Below, piece by piece: positions 46,705 to 55,174 of a stretch of DNA of 64,000 bases; position 1 is the first letter of the stretch; each line of letters starts with the position of its first letter. Source of the stretch: Streptomyces sp. Edi4 (GTDB lineage: Bacteria > Actinomycetota > Actinomycetes > Streptomycetales > Streptomycetaceae). The notes under the pieces are model-generated. The model had not been told where the DNA came from, did no database searches, and saw only the letters and a list, made by a program, of their open reading frames with translations. The position numbers and the translations under genes were made by a program. Where the stretch lies: assembly GCF_040253615.1 (NCBI RefSeq), contig NZ_JBEJGY010000004.1:744001-808000 (forward strand). Direction: 5' to 3'.

Positions 46705-46812
46705 TTAGTACCAGAAGTACCAGGCGGCCTGCTTCAGGCTCGGCTCGCTCTTCTTGAGCTGCGGCAGGCTGATCGGACCACGGGCACGCAGGGCAGCAAT
46801 CATCTTCGCCAT
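46705..46812 (-). CDS. Atropopeptide (tryptorubin-type) RiPP precursor peptide
   Basis: A 35-residue peptide, start at 46812 with GAGGAAG 7 bp upstream. The leader is basic and begins MAKMIAALRARGP, continues ISLPQLKKSEPSLKQA, and the C-terminus is the aromatic core AWYFWY directly before TAA. Tryptorubin A, the founder of the atropopeptide family, is the crosslinked hexapeptide AWYIWY; only the fourth residue differs (Phe for Ile). Two P450 genes follow on the same strand. A longer frame to 47004 exists but has no ribosome-binding site and an unrelated N-terminal sequence. Confidence rests on core identity plus P450 context. Confidence 0.92.
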   Translation of the reverse strand: MAKMIAALRARGPISLPQLKKSEPSLKQAAWYFWY

Positions 46813-47123
46813 GTCAGTCACTTCCTCTCGTGAATTAATCGGCTGTGAACTGCACGGCCGACTCACGCCGATTCGCACATCCGCTGGATGCCGAATGATC
46901 GTCGCCGACCGATGAGGGGAAGTGAAGCGGCAGCCACAAGCGTTGTCAATGCTTCCGGTTTTCTTTGCGGGAGCGACCATTCGTTCACCGGGACGCCCCC
47001 GCAAACATTCATTCCGGCCCGGCGGAAAAGCGTGCCCGAACGGACATCGGCGCTTGCCCGTGCATACCTTTCCCTTTCCGCGTCGGCCCTGCTAATAAAG
47101 ATTCCACCCGTTTTCGCACGGGC
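46813..47123 (-). promoter_or_regulatory. Promoter region of the RiPP operon
   Basis: A 311-bp spacer, visibly less GC-rich than its surroundings, separates the condensation-fold gene from the precursor. On the minus strand a consensus TTGACA (46949-46944) is followed 17 bp later by TTCACT (46926-46921), a weak -10. That would give a leader of about 100 nt. No other gene is supported in it. Confidence 0.45.
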
Positions 47124-48599
47124 TCACAGCGACAGCTGGGACGCCTCGCTGCTCAGCCTCGGCGCGGGAAGCGCGTGCTGCCCGCGCGACCACGCGGGCG
47201 CCGGCGCGAGCGCACCGCCCCGGGCGACCGAGGTGATGAGCTCCCGCAACTGCTCCACGTAGCGGTGGATGTTCTTGTGGGCGATCGCGGTGTCCGGATA
47301 GCGGATGGCCAGTTGCAGCCCGCCGTGCAGCCGCGTGAACCACGCGCACACCTGGTCCCCGTAGGACACCCGCAGCATGGCGTACGCCCGCTGCTCGGCC
47401 CACTGCCGAGATCCCGGGATGTCCCGCGCGTCGACGAACGAGACGATCGAGTAGAGATCGGGGGAGGTGGGGCGGAAGTCCGAGCCGAGCAGACGCAGCA
47501 CGCGGGCGATCGGCAGGTGCGCCAGGGACTTGTTGGCGCGCAGCGCGGCCCGCACCATCGTCAGCGCGTCGTCGAAGCCCAGCGCCCCGGCGACCGGGAT
47601 CTCGATCGGCGCCCCGCCGACGTACCACCCCACCGAGTCCGCCCAGCGCGACTTGGCCCGGGTGTGCAGCGGGACCACGGTGCGGTAGACCGGGTCGCCG
47701 CCGATGTCGTGGACGATGAGGCTGGTGGCCGCCAGGACCCCGATCTGCCCGCCGCCGTAGGGCCGGCAGTACGCGGAGAACGCGGCGGCGTCGGCGTCGT
47801 CCACCAGCATCTCGTACAGCAGCTTCTGTTCGGGCAGCCGCCCGCCCGGTTCGAGGCCGAGGTCCACCGGGAAGGCGGGCAGCCGGCCGTCGCAGCGGGC
47901 GATGAACTCCCGCCAGCGCGCCACGATGGCGTGGGTGTCGTCGACCTGGTCCGCGCTGGCCCGCTCGATCTCGCAGAAGTCGACATAGCTGCCGACGGGG
48001 GCCACCTCCTGGGCACGCTCCTGGGCGCCCGCCGCGTAGAGCTCGGAGATCTCGGCGGGGATGCGCTGGAGCGAGTACGCGTCGACGTTGCTGTGGTCGA
48101 ACGCCATGTACACGCTGGCGCAGTCGTCCCTGATCACCGCCGTATACAGGAAGTTGGGCCAGCGCAGCGCGTCCGCCACGACGTCGAAGCGGTGCTGGAG
48201 GTGGAGGCTCAGTTCCTGGGCGTCGGGGAAGTCGCCCACCGTCTCCCGGCGCAGCGCCACCGCGTCGGAGGCCGCGGTGAAGCGGCGCATGTCGTCACCG
48301 ACCCAGCGGAAACCGCTGCGCAGCGTCTCGTGGCGCAGGGTCCAGGTGCGCAGCGCCGCTTCGAGCCGGTCGAGGTCGACGGGCCCGGGGACGTCGAACG
48401 CGGCGCCCAGCCACGTGGGCACGAAAAGTCCGTCCTCCCGCACCGAACGGGCCGTGCGGATGTGTGACTCCTGCACGTAGGCGGGGGGGCGGGAGTCGTC
48501 GGGCTGGCTGGTCGCGGCCTCGACCATGACCGGGTCCAGGGTCCATTCCACCAGCCGCCCGGGACGGACCTCGCAGCCGTGAATGTCGGTAATTCGCAC
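47124..48599 (-). CDS. Stand-alone condensation-domain-fold protein
   Basis: A 491-residue protein of the CoA-dependent acyltransferase/NRPS condensation fold. The catalytic motif position reads DHSNVDAYS (compare HHxxxDG): the second His and the Asp are kept, while the first His is Asp and the Gly is Ala. Other fold marks are TLRHETLRSGF near residue 95 and SVGWYVGGAPIEIPV near 350. No adenylation or carrier domain is attached. GTG start at 48599 follows GGAAG. It could acylate the peptide N-terminus, use a tRNA or carrier donor, or belong to a separate locus; same strand and position upstream of the precursor are the only link. Confidence 0.82.
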   Translation of the reverse strand: MRITDIHGCEVRPGRLVEWTLDPVMVEAATSQPDDSRPPAYVQESHIRTARSVREDGLFVPTWLGAAFDVPGPVDLDRLEAALRTWTLRHETLRSGFRWVGDDMRRFTAASDAVALRRETVGDFPDAQELSLHLQHRFDVVADALRWPNFLYTAVIRDDCASVYMAFDHSNVDAYSLQRIPAEISELYAAGAQERAQEVAPVGSYVDFCEIERASADQVDDTHAIVARWREFIARCDGRLPAFPVDLGLEPGGRLPEQKLLYEMLVDDADAAAFSAYCRPYGGGQIGVLAATSLIVHDIGGDPVYRTVVPLHTRAKSRWADSVGWYVGGAPIEIPVAGALGFDDALTMVRAALRANKSLAHLPIARVLRLLGSDFRPTSPDLYSIVSFVDARDIPGSRQWAEQRAYAMLRVSYGDQVCAWFTRLHGGLQLAIRYPDTAIAHKNIHRYVEQLRELITSVARGGALAPAPAWSRGQHALPAPRLSSEASQLSL

Positions 48600-49012
48600 G
48601 GGAGTCTTCCATTCACACGCTGTCGGGGAACACGAACGAGCTGCGGGCCTCACGGGGCCGGCTCCGACCGGGGACACGCGGCTGAACGCCCACGTCCAGC
48701 GGCCGCCGTCCGAGTGCGCGGTCCCCAACGCCCGGGGAAGGGGCTTCCGTTCGGGGTGCCAGGGGGCCGAGGGCGGCATCCGCACACCTCAGCTCAGGAA
48801 ATACGGTCATGCGGTGACCAACGCGCCAAGAGCGCTCTCAGGCACGCGGGACCACCCCAACGAGTCGTGTCCGTCGGGGCATACGTCATCGCGCCCGGCG
48901 CGCGACCCGGCGCGCGCGCCCGCTCAGCGCCGCGCGCGGACAACACCCGGCGCCCCGGCGCGGGGGCGGGCCGGGGCGCGGAAAGCACCGGGTGGGGGCG
49001 GTCGCGTCAGCC
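48600..49012. other. Intergenic region, GC-rich palindromic stretch
   Basis: No gene with supporting codon use. 48806-48820 holds GGTCA-TGCGG-TGACC, an inverted pair that could be an operator for the condensation-fold gene. 48894-48980 is dense in GCGC/CGCG palindromes of unknown role. Confidence 0.35.
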
Positions 49013-49426
49013 TCAGCCGATCCGCGGCATCGGCTTCAGCACCGCGAGGAACACGGGTGCGGGCGCGGGCGCCGACGCGGGCGCGGTCACCGGCCTGGAC
49101 TGCCCCGGCGCGTCCTTGCCCAGGGCGGAGAACTCCTTCGCCATCCGTGCCGCGTCGGCCTTCGCCTCGGTGGCCTCGGCCTTCGCCTCCGCGACATCGG
49201 CGGCCGCGTCCTTCTTCTCGCGGGCGACCAGCTCGTCGATGTCCCCCAGCACCCGCGCGAGCCAAGTCCTGACGGAGTCGTCACCGGCCTTGGGGTCCAG
49301 CGCGCCGGGGACTTCCGAGGGGGCCTGCACGGCGGGCGGGCGCGGGGCGGCATGAGCGGGCGCGGCCGTTCCCGTGGCGAGAGCGCCACACAGAACGATC
49401 GCGGCAGCGGTGGCACATCGGCGCAT
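49013..49426 (-). CDS. Secreted Ala-rich helical protein
   Basis: A 137-residue protein with a Sec signal peptide (basic start, hydrophobic AAAIVLCGALATGTA, cleavage after AHA). The mature part has a Lys/Glu/Ala coiled-coil segment (VAREKKDAAADVAEAKAEATEAKADAARM in shorter repeats of EAK/DA) and a Pro/Ala-rich end. Start at 49426 follows GAAGAGGAG. No known family; probably a cell-envelope or secreted structural protein. Confidence 0.75.
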   Translation of the reverse strand: MRRCATAAAIVLCGALATGTAAPAHAAPRPPAVQAPSEVPGALDPKAGDDSVRTWLARVLGDIDELVAREKKDAAADVAEAKAEATEAKADAARMAKEFSALGKDAPGQSRPVTAPASAPAPAPVFLAVLKPMPRIG

Positions 49427-49598
49427 GAAGCGCTCCTCTTCAGGTTGACGGGATCCTCGGTCACCCCCACTCTTGATCCACTGTTCGTCACCGCCGTCCG
49501 GAGGGCCACCCGGCCTCGCCGAACGAGTGAGGTCCGCGCCCGCCGCCGCGAACGGGGCCGCTCGCCACTCCACCGGCGTAATCGTGGAGGATCGGACC

Positions 49599-50093
49599 AT
49601 GGGTGAACTTGTGGAGCGGGTCGACGAACAGGACCGCGTCATCGGCGTGGTCGAGCGGAGCCGGGCCGTGCGCGAGGGGTGGCTGTACCGCATGGCCATG
49701 GTGGCGTGCCGCGACGCGGAGGGCCGCTACCTGGTGCACCGGCGCCCCGACACCGGCTCGCGGTTCCCGGGCCAGTACAGCTGGCTGGTGGCGGGCGCCG
49801 TGCACGTGGCCGAGTCCTACGAGGCCGCGGCGCGCCGGGAACTGCACGAGGAGCTGGGCATCGAGGCGGAGGTGCGCCCGCTGTTCAGGTTCCTGTGCCA
49901 GGGCGAGCTCAGTCCCTACTGGTTCGCGGTGTACGAAGCGCTGGTGGAGGAGGGCGACGTCGCCCCCGATCCGACCGAGGTCGCCTGGCACGGGTGGCTG
50001 ACCGGCGACGAACTGCGCGCGTCCATGGCGGCCTTGCCGTACGTCTCGGACAGCAGGGACGCCTACGGCCGCTACCTCTCCCTCACCGGCTGA
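49599..50093 (+). CDS. Nudix hydrolase
   Basis: A 164-residue Nudix enzyme. The 23-residue box is complete: G at GAVHVAE, then REL and EELGI (about residues 68-90). The N-terminus with DEQDRVIGVVERSRAVREG and later FRFLCQGELSPYWFAVYE resembles the YfcD/isopentenyl-diphosphate-isomerase-like group. Substrate is unknown (nucleotide or diphosphate). Start at 49599 follows TGGAGGA. Monocistronic, divergent from the secreted helical protein. Confidence 0.9.
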   Translation: MGELVERVDEQDRVIGVVERSRAVREGWLYRMAMVACRDAEGRYLVHRRPDTGSRFPGQYSWLVAGAVHVAESYEAAARRELHEELGIEAEVRPLFRFLCQGELSPYWFAVYEALVEEGDVAPDPTEVAWHGWLTGDELRASMAALPYVSDSRDAYGRYLSLTG

Positions 50094-50106
50094 GCGACGC
50101 GGAGCG

Positions 50107-50394
50107 TCAGGAGCGGCCCACCCGGCCTGCCAGCGCGTGGCCGATCAGCAGGTAGACGACCGCGGGCAGACCGTAGTTGACCACCGTGCGCCACGTGTCG
50201 GACTGGATGTGGAACATGTCCCGCGACCAGCCCGAGAGCCAGTCGGCGGCGTTGCGGACCCACGACACGACGTCGTTGGCCGTGTTGGCGTCGACGAGGA
50301 AGAAGGCGATCCAGAGGATCAGTATCAGGGCCGTGATGTCCGCGATGACCAGGATGGCGGTCGCCGCGGGGTTTGCGCCATAGCGTCTCGGCAT
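50107..50394 (-). CDS. Small membrane protein, two helices
   Basis: A 95-residue protein with one strong helix (TAILVIADITALILILWIAFFLV) and a second at the C-terminus (VVYLLIGHALAG), joined by a polar Trp-rich loop. A common hypothetical of streptomycetes; function unknown. Start follows AGGAG. Confidence 0.78.
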   Translation of the reverse strand: MPRRYGANPAATAILVIADITALILILWIAFFLVDANTANDVVSWVRNAADWLSGWSRDMFHIQSDTWRTVVNYGLPAVVYLLIGHALAGRVGRS

Positions 50395-50546
50395 GTTTCA
50401 ACTCCTCGGTGGCGTGCGGTGGTTGTGGTGATAGGGGCCCCGTTCCGTTCGAGGCCACGCGTCGCCGTGCTGTGCCGCGAGCCGGCACGGCACAGCACGG
50501 CGGGGTACCCGGCGGACGCCGTGCGCTGCCCGGTGCGCGCCGGGCG

Positions 50547-51245
50547 TCAGAAGCCGAGCAGGCGCTCGGCGAGCCGTCGGTATTCGCGCAGGGCCATGCG
50601 CAGGTCCTCGGTGGCCGCCCCGCCGGAGGCGTCCTGCCACTGGGCGCGCAGGGTTCCACGCCGTTCGCCAAGATGCTCGATGATCTGCTCCGCGAGCGAG
50701 TCGACCGCCGAGGCGGCCTCCTCCACGGCCGCACGCGGCTCGTCCACGAACGCGCCGACCGCCTGCTGGAGCCGGTGCTGGAGCTTGTCCCGTTCACCCG
50801 GCCGCAACACCTCGTCCTCCCGGGTGACGGCGCCGGGCGCGGACTCGTACCCGGCCGCCTCCCGCTCGGGCGCCGTCCGGCCCGGGGCCGCCTCCTCACG
50901 GAGGTCCTGACCCGCGGCGGGCTCCTTACGCAGACCCTGCCCGGCGGCACCCTCTCGGACGTCCCGGCCGACGGGGGGCGACGCGGTCACCGGTCCCTGG
51001 GCGGCGCCACGGTCGTCGGCCGGCCACCCGGGCGCGGGCTCCTCCGGTACTCCTGCCCCCAGCGTGCCGGACGGACCCGCCACGGCCGGGCCCGCGGCCC
51101 TCGGGTCACCGCCGGCCGCCGGCGGCTCGGACACGCGCTGGTCGAATCCGGCCTGCCCGGTCAGGGGCCGCTCGGGTATGGGCCCGGCGGGCGCGGACCG
51201 GTCCGACGCGGGACGCTCGGGTACGGGCTGATCGGCGTGAGTCAT
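50547..51245 (-). CDS. Hypothetical protein with disordered N-terminus and helical C-domain
   Basis: A 232-residue protein. The first 140 residues are low-complexity Pro/Ala/Gly/Glu. The last 90 are helical (RDKLQHRLQQAVGAFVDEPRAAVEEAA, then EDLRMALREYRRLAERLL). The helical part resembles that of its neighbour (FVDxP..AVxxA...LRxA), and its start overlaps that gene's stop by 4 bp. Probably a paralogous pair acting together; function unknown. Confidence 0.75.
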   Translation of the reverse strand: MTHADQPVPERPASDRSAPAGPIPERPLTGQAGFDQRVSEPPAAGGDPRAAGPAVAGPSGTLGAGVPEEPAPGWPADDRGAAQGPVTASPPVGRDVREGAAGQGLRKEPAAGQDLREEAAPGRTAPEREAAGYESAPGAVTREDEVLRPGERDKLQHRLQQAVGAFVDEPRAAVEEAASAVDSLAEQIIEHLGERRGTLRAQWQDASGGAATEDLRMALREYRRLAERLLGF

Positions 51246-51877
51246 GATTCGCTCCCTCGGGCGATGTCACGGTGTCGCATTCCCTCCGGGGACGCGTGCC
51301 GGCCGCTTCGCGACGTCAGCCCCCCGGCCTTGTTCCCACGGCGCTCCCCGGCGAGTACGGCGAAGAACTCATGGGCCCCTACGAGGGCTTCGCGCAGCTC
51401 TTCCGTACTGCGGCGGCGCCCATCGGCGTTGTGGGCCGCGCCCTGGATCCTGCGGTAGCTGTCGAGGTGGTCGGGGTGGTGCACCGAGAGCGCCGCGAAG
51501 CGCTCCTCCGACGAGCCGTCCGGAAAGCCCCGCTCCTGGGCGAGCCGGCCGAGCAGCGCCTCCGCGTCGGCGACCGCCCGCGCGGGCGAGTCAACGAACT
51601 CCTCCTGGATCCTGGCCCATTCGGCGGCGTACCGGGCGCGGTCCGCGGCCGACGGCGGCTCGACCTTGAGCCCGCCGTACCGGCGGACCCGCTCGTCGAG
51701 GTCCTTCTCCGCGGCCTTGACGTCGCCGTGGTGCTGGGCGACGGTCCGCTCGTACTCGGGCCCGAACCGGCGGCGCAGTCCGCCACCGCCCCGGCGTGCG
51801 CGGAGCACACCGATGACCACCGCCGCGACAACGATCACCACGACCGCTATCAGGATGATGACGACACCACTGGACAT
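51242..51877 (-). CDS. Membrane-anchored hypothetical protein
   Basis: A 211-residue protein. An N-terminal helix (VVIILIAVVVIVVAAVVIGVL) anchors it, followed by a helical cytoplasmic domain: FGPEYERTVAQHHGDVKAAEKDLDERVRR, then EEFVDSPARAVADAEALLGRL and STEELREALVGAHEFFAVL. The second half matches the C-domain of the coupled downstream gene. The start at 51877 was chosen because MSSGVVIIL begins the anchor directly. Function unknown; a common streptomycete pair. Confidence 0.82.
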   Translation of the reverse strand: MSSGVVIILIAVVVIVVAAVVIGVLRARRGGGGLRRRFGPEYERTVAQHHGDVKAAEKDLDERVRRYGGLKVEPPSAADRARYAAEWARIQEEFVDSPARAVADAEALLGRLAQERGFPDGSSEERFAALSVHHPDHLDSYRRIQGAAHNADGRRRSTEELREALVGAHEFFAVLAGERRGNKAGGLTSRSGRHASPEGMRHRDIARGSES

Positions 51878-52178
51878 GGCCTGCCTTCCCGTCGGTGAAC
51901 GGCCCCCGCTCCAGGGGGTCTCCCTACGTGTGGGCGCTGCGCGGCCGAATAAACCCCGGATAAGGCAGGGGACTTCGGGCAGGTGCGGCCAACTTCCCTG
52001 CGGGGCCGTCCCGGACACCCCGCACGGCCCCCCTGCCGGGTCCGGACCGGGTGATCAACCTACGTACCGGTAACACGTGATCCGCCCGCCCCCTCACCCC
52101 AACGGGTCACGCGACTTTCGCCGGACGGCAACCCCAGTGAGGCTTTCCATAAGCATTCCCCACAAACTGGAGGAAATC

Positions 52179-52418
52179 GTGCGTATCCGTTCCGCACTCG
52201 CCGCAACGTTCCTGGCTGCCACCGCTGTGATGGGCGCCGCGGGCGCCGCGTCCGCCGCCGACCCGGATCCGATCGGCGTCACCGGCAACTCCCCCGGCGT
52301 GCTGTCCGGTGACAACATCCAGATCCCCGTCGACGTCGACCTCCCCATCTGCGGCAACACCATCGACATCATCGGGCTGCTCAACCCGGACAGCGGCAAC
52401 ACCTGCAAGACCAACTGA
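52179..52418 (+). CDS. Short chaplin
   Basis: A 79-residue secreted chaplin: signal peptide (SALAATFLAATAVMGAAGAASA) then one chaplin domain with GNSPGVLSGDNIQIPVDV, two Cys in PICGNTIDIIGLLNPDSGNTC. Chaplins assemble into amyloid-like films on aerial hyphae and lower surface tension. It has no second domain and no LPxTG sorting signal, so it belongs to the short group (like ChpD-H). GTG start at 52179 follows GGAGGAA. Confidence 0.93.
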   Translation: MRIRSALAATFLAATAVMGAAGAASAADPDPIGVTGNSPGVLSGDNIQIPVDVDLPICGNTIDIIGLLNPDSGNTCKTN

Positions 52419-52539
52419 CCGGTCCGACCGCGTCGCTCCGCCCCGGAACCGCATGCCCGGTTCCGGGGCACAGTCGCGCCCCGGCCGCACGGCGCGCACA
52501 CGTTGACCTCAAGCGTGGTCGAGGTCGTACGTTCCTCGT

Positions 52540-54423
52540 ATGAGTATGGAAGCCACCGCGTGGACACAGCTCCACAACGTCATGAACGCGCAGCAGGACA
52601 AGCGCCCCTTCAACCGGGCCACCCTGCGCCGCATCGCCGCGTTCGCCCGCCCGCACCGGCGGCGCATCGTCTACTTCCTGGTCGTGAGCGTCGCCACGGC
52701 CCTGCTCGCGGTGGCCACTCCGCTGCTCGCGGGACGGGTGGTCGACGCGATCGTCGGCGGGAAACAGAGCGGGACCGTCACCCGCCTCGCCCTGCTCATC
52801 GCCGTGATCGCCGTGGCCGAGGCGGCGCTCGGCATCGTGAGCCGGTGGCTCTCCTCCACCCTGGGTGAGGGTCTGATCCTCGGCCTGCGCACCGCCGTCT
52901 TCGACCATGTACAGCGGATGCCGGTGGCGTTCTTCACGCGGACCCGCACCGGCGCGCTGGTCAGCCGTCTGAACAACGACGTGATCGGCGCCCAGCGGGC
53001 GTTCAGCAACACCTTGTCGGGTGTGGTCAGCAATCTGGTCACGCTGCTGCTCACGCTGGCCGTGATGCTCGGCATCTCCTGGCAGATCACCCTCCTCGCG
53101 CTGGTGCTGCTGCCGGTGTTCGTGCTGCCCGCGCGGCGCATGGGCACGCGGATGGCGCGGCTGCAACGGGAGGCAGCGGAGCACAACGCCGCGATGGGCA
53201 CCCGGATGACCGAGCGGTTCTCGGCGCCGGGCGCGACCTTGATCAAGCTGTTCGGGCGCCCGGCCGACGAGTCCGCCGAATTCGCCGCGCGGGCGCGCCG
53301 GGTGCGCGACATCGGGGTCCGCACGGCGATGGCTCAGTCCGCGTTCATCACCGCCCTCACCCTCGTCTCGGCCCTCGCTCTCGCCCTGGTGTACGGGCTC
53401 GGCGGCTACTACGCGCTGCGCGGCACCCTCGAAGCGGGCTCCGTCGTCTCCCTCGCCCTCCTCCTGACCCGGCTCTACGCGCCGCTCACCTCGCTGGCCG
53501 GCGCGCGCGTGGAGGTGATGAGCGCGCTGGTCAGCTTCGAGCGGGTCTTCGAGGTGCTGGACCTGAAACCGCTCATCGCCGAGAAGCCGGGCGCGCGGGC
53601 GGTTCCCCCGGGGCCGGCGTCCGTGGAGTTCCACGAGGTGCGCTTCGGTTACCCGTCGGCCGACAAGGTCTCGCTCGCCTCGCTCGAAGAGGTCTCGAGC
53701 CTGGACACCCGGGGCGGCACCGAGGTGCTGCACGGCGTCTCCTTCCGGGCCGAGCCGGGACAGATGGTGGCCTTGGTCGGCTCGTCGGGCGCGGGCAAGT
53801 CGACGGTGGCCCAGCTCCTGCCGAGGCTGTACGACGCCGACGCGGGCACGGTGCGGCTGGGCGGCATCGACGTACGGGACCTGACCGCCGACTCCATCCG
53901 GGACACGATCGGCATGGTGACCCAGGACGGCCACCTCTTCCACGAATCGGTCCGCGCCAACCTGCTGCTCGCCCGGCCCGACGCGGCCGAGGACGACCTG
54001 TGGGACGCGCTGCGCCGCGCCCGTCTCGACGGCCTGGTCGCCTCCCTGCCCGACGGACTCGACACCGTGGTCGGTGAGCGCGGCTACCGGCTCTCGGGCG
54101 GTGAACGCCAGCGGCTCACCATCGCGCGTCTGCTCCTGGCCCGCCAGCGCGTCGTCATCCTCGACGAGGCCACGGCCCACCTCGACAACACATCCGAAGC
54201 GGCCGTCCAGGAAGCGCTCGGCGAGGCCCTTGAAGGGCGCACGGCGGTGGTCATCGCGCACCGGCTCTCCACGGTGCGCTCCGCCGATCTCATCCTGGTC
54301 GTCGAGGACGGCCGGATCGTGGAGCGCGGCACGCACGGCTCACTGCTCGAACTGGGCGGCCGCTACCAGGAGTTGTACCGCACCCAGTTCGAACGTCCCG
54401 GCGGCGCGCCCGCGCTCGGCTGA
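52540..54423 (+). CDS. ABC exporter, fused TM and ATPase domains
   Basis: A 627-residue half-transporter. Six helices (about residues 40-330) precede the ATPase: Walker A GSSGAGKST (about 415), Q-loop TQDGHLF, signature LSGGERQRL, Walker B VVILDEATAHLD, H-loop AHRLST. It should work as a homodimer exporting lipids, peptides or drugs. ATG at 52540 or 52546 are alternative starts. A TetR gene follows convergently and may be unrelated. Confidence 0.92.
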   Translation: MSMEATAWTQLHNVMNAQQDKRPFNRATLRRIAAFARPHRRRIVYFLVVSVATALLAVATPLLAGRVVDAIVGGKQSGTVTRLALLIAVIAVAEAALGIVSRWLSSTLGEGLILGLRTAVFDHVQRMPVAFFTRTRTGALVSRLNNDVIGAQRAFSNTLSGVVSNLVTLLLTLAVMLGISWQITLLALVLLPVFVLPARRMGTRMARLQREAAEHNAAMGTRMTERFSAPGATLIKLFGRPADESAEFAARARRVRDIGVRTAMAQSAFITALTLVSALALALVYGLGGYYALRGTLEAGSVVSLALLLTRLYAPLTSLAGARVEVMSALVSFERVFEVLDLKPLIAEKPGARAVPPGPASVEFHEVRFGYPSADKVSLASLEEVSSLDTRGGTEVLHGVSFRAEPGQMVALVGSSGAGKSTVAQLLPRLYDADAGTVRLGGIDVRDLTADSIRDTIGMVTQDGHLFHESVRANLLLARPDAAEDDLWDALRRARLDGLVASLPDGLDTVVGERGYRLSGGERQRLTIARLLLARQRVVILDEATAHLDNTSEAAVQEALGEALEGRTAVVIAHRLSTVRSADLILVVEDGRIVERGTHGSLLELGGRYQELYRTQFERPGGAPALG

Positions 54424-54471
54424 GCGTGCGGCGCCCGGCCCGGGCCCGGCACATCCCCCGGGCCTCGCGGG

Positions 54472-55086
54472 TCAGCCGTGCCCGTCCCCGTCCCCGAGCA
54501 GCCGGTCGACGTCGGTGACGGCGCCCAGCGCCCCGCGCAGGGCGCCCACCGACATGGCGTGCAGCTCGGCCCGGGTGAACGGCTCGCCGTCCAGCCACTC
54601 CACGCACAGCGCGCGCACGAAGACCAGCCAGCTCGTCAGCGTGGCGAACACCGCCTTCCTCGCGGCGCCCTCAAGACCGGTGGCGTCGAGTACGCGCCGG
54701 CTCAGCTCGGCGAGTTCGTCGTTGATGATCGCCTGGATCACCGGGTCGCCCGCGAGCACCCTGTTCGCGGCCAGCACCGTGTTCCTGTTCGCGGCGAAGT
54801 AGTCGAAGTGCAGATCGAGCCCGGCGGACAGCTGCTCCACGAGGGAGCCCGCCGGGTCGATCCGGGTTTTGGCCAGGAGCCGGTCCGATGCCTCCTGGAA
54901 GATCGCGGCGAACAGGGCGGTCTTGTTGGGGAAGTACCGGTAGAGCAACGCCCGGGAGATACCGGCCTGTTCGGCGACGTCCTCCATCCGGACGTCCGGG
55001 TAGGGGCCGGCCGCGAACAGGCGGGCTCCGACGTCGAGCAGCTGTCTGCGACGCTCATCGGGGTTCATCCTGCGGCGCGCGGTCAC
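54472..55086 (-). CDS. TetR-family regulator
   Basis: A 204-residue TetR repressor with HTH residues RRRQLLDVGARLFAAGPY through EDVAEQAGISRALLYRYFPNKTALFA. The effector domain is helical with a FDYFAANRNTVLAANRVLAG block. GTG start at 55086; an ATG six codons in is possible. It is divergent from the small membrane-protein gene with inverted repeats in the spacer, so it likely represses that gene and itself. Confidence 0.9.
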   Translation of the reverse strand: MTARRRMNPDERRRQLLDVGARLFAAGPYPDVRMEDVAEQAGISRALLYRYFPNKTALFAAIFQEASDRLLAKTRIDPAGSLVEQLSAGLDLHFDYFAANRNTVLAANRVLAGDPVIQAIINDELAELSRRVLDATGLEGAARKAVFATLTSWLVFVRALCVEWLDGEPFTRAELHAMSVGALRGALGAVTDVDRLLGDGDGHG

Positions 55087-55100
55087 CGGCCCCAGATTAC

Positions 55101-55160
55101 TTGACGTGTGTCTACTGGCGAACTTATCGTCGCCTTAGTAGACACTTGCCTACTAAGGCG
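55101..55160 (+). promoter_or_regulatory. Promoter and TetR operators of divergent pair
   Basis: TTGACG (55101-55106) and TATCGT (55125-55130) with 18-bp spacing make a sigma70-like promoter for the rightward gene. CGCCTTAGTAG (55131-55141) inverts as CTACTAAGGCG (55150-55160), an 11-bp arm operator just downstream. GTGTCTAC and GTAGACAC (55108-55115, 55138-55145) form a second, overlapping inverted pair. Confidence 0.7.
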
Positions 55161-55174
55161 GAAGGAGACCGCAC

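Noticed and set aside
46705..47004. A 99-codon reading of the precursor gene starting at 47004
   Set aside because: The extra 64 residues cross the AT-richer promoter region, have no ribosome-binding site, and do not fit a leader peptide; the 46812 start has a good site.
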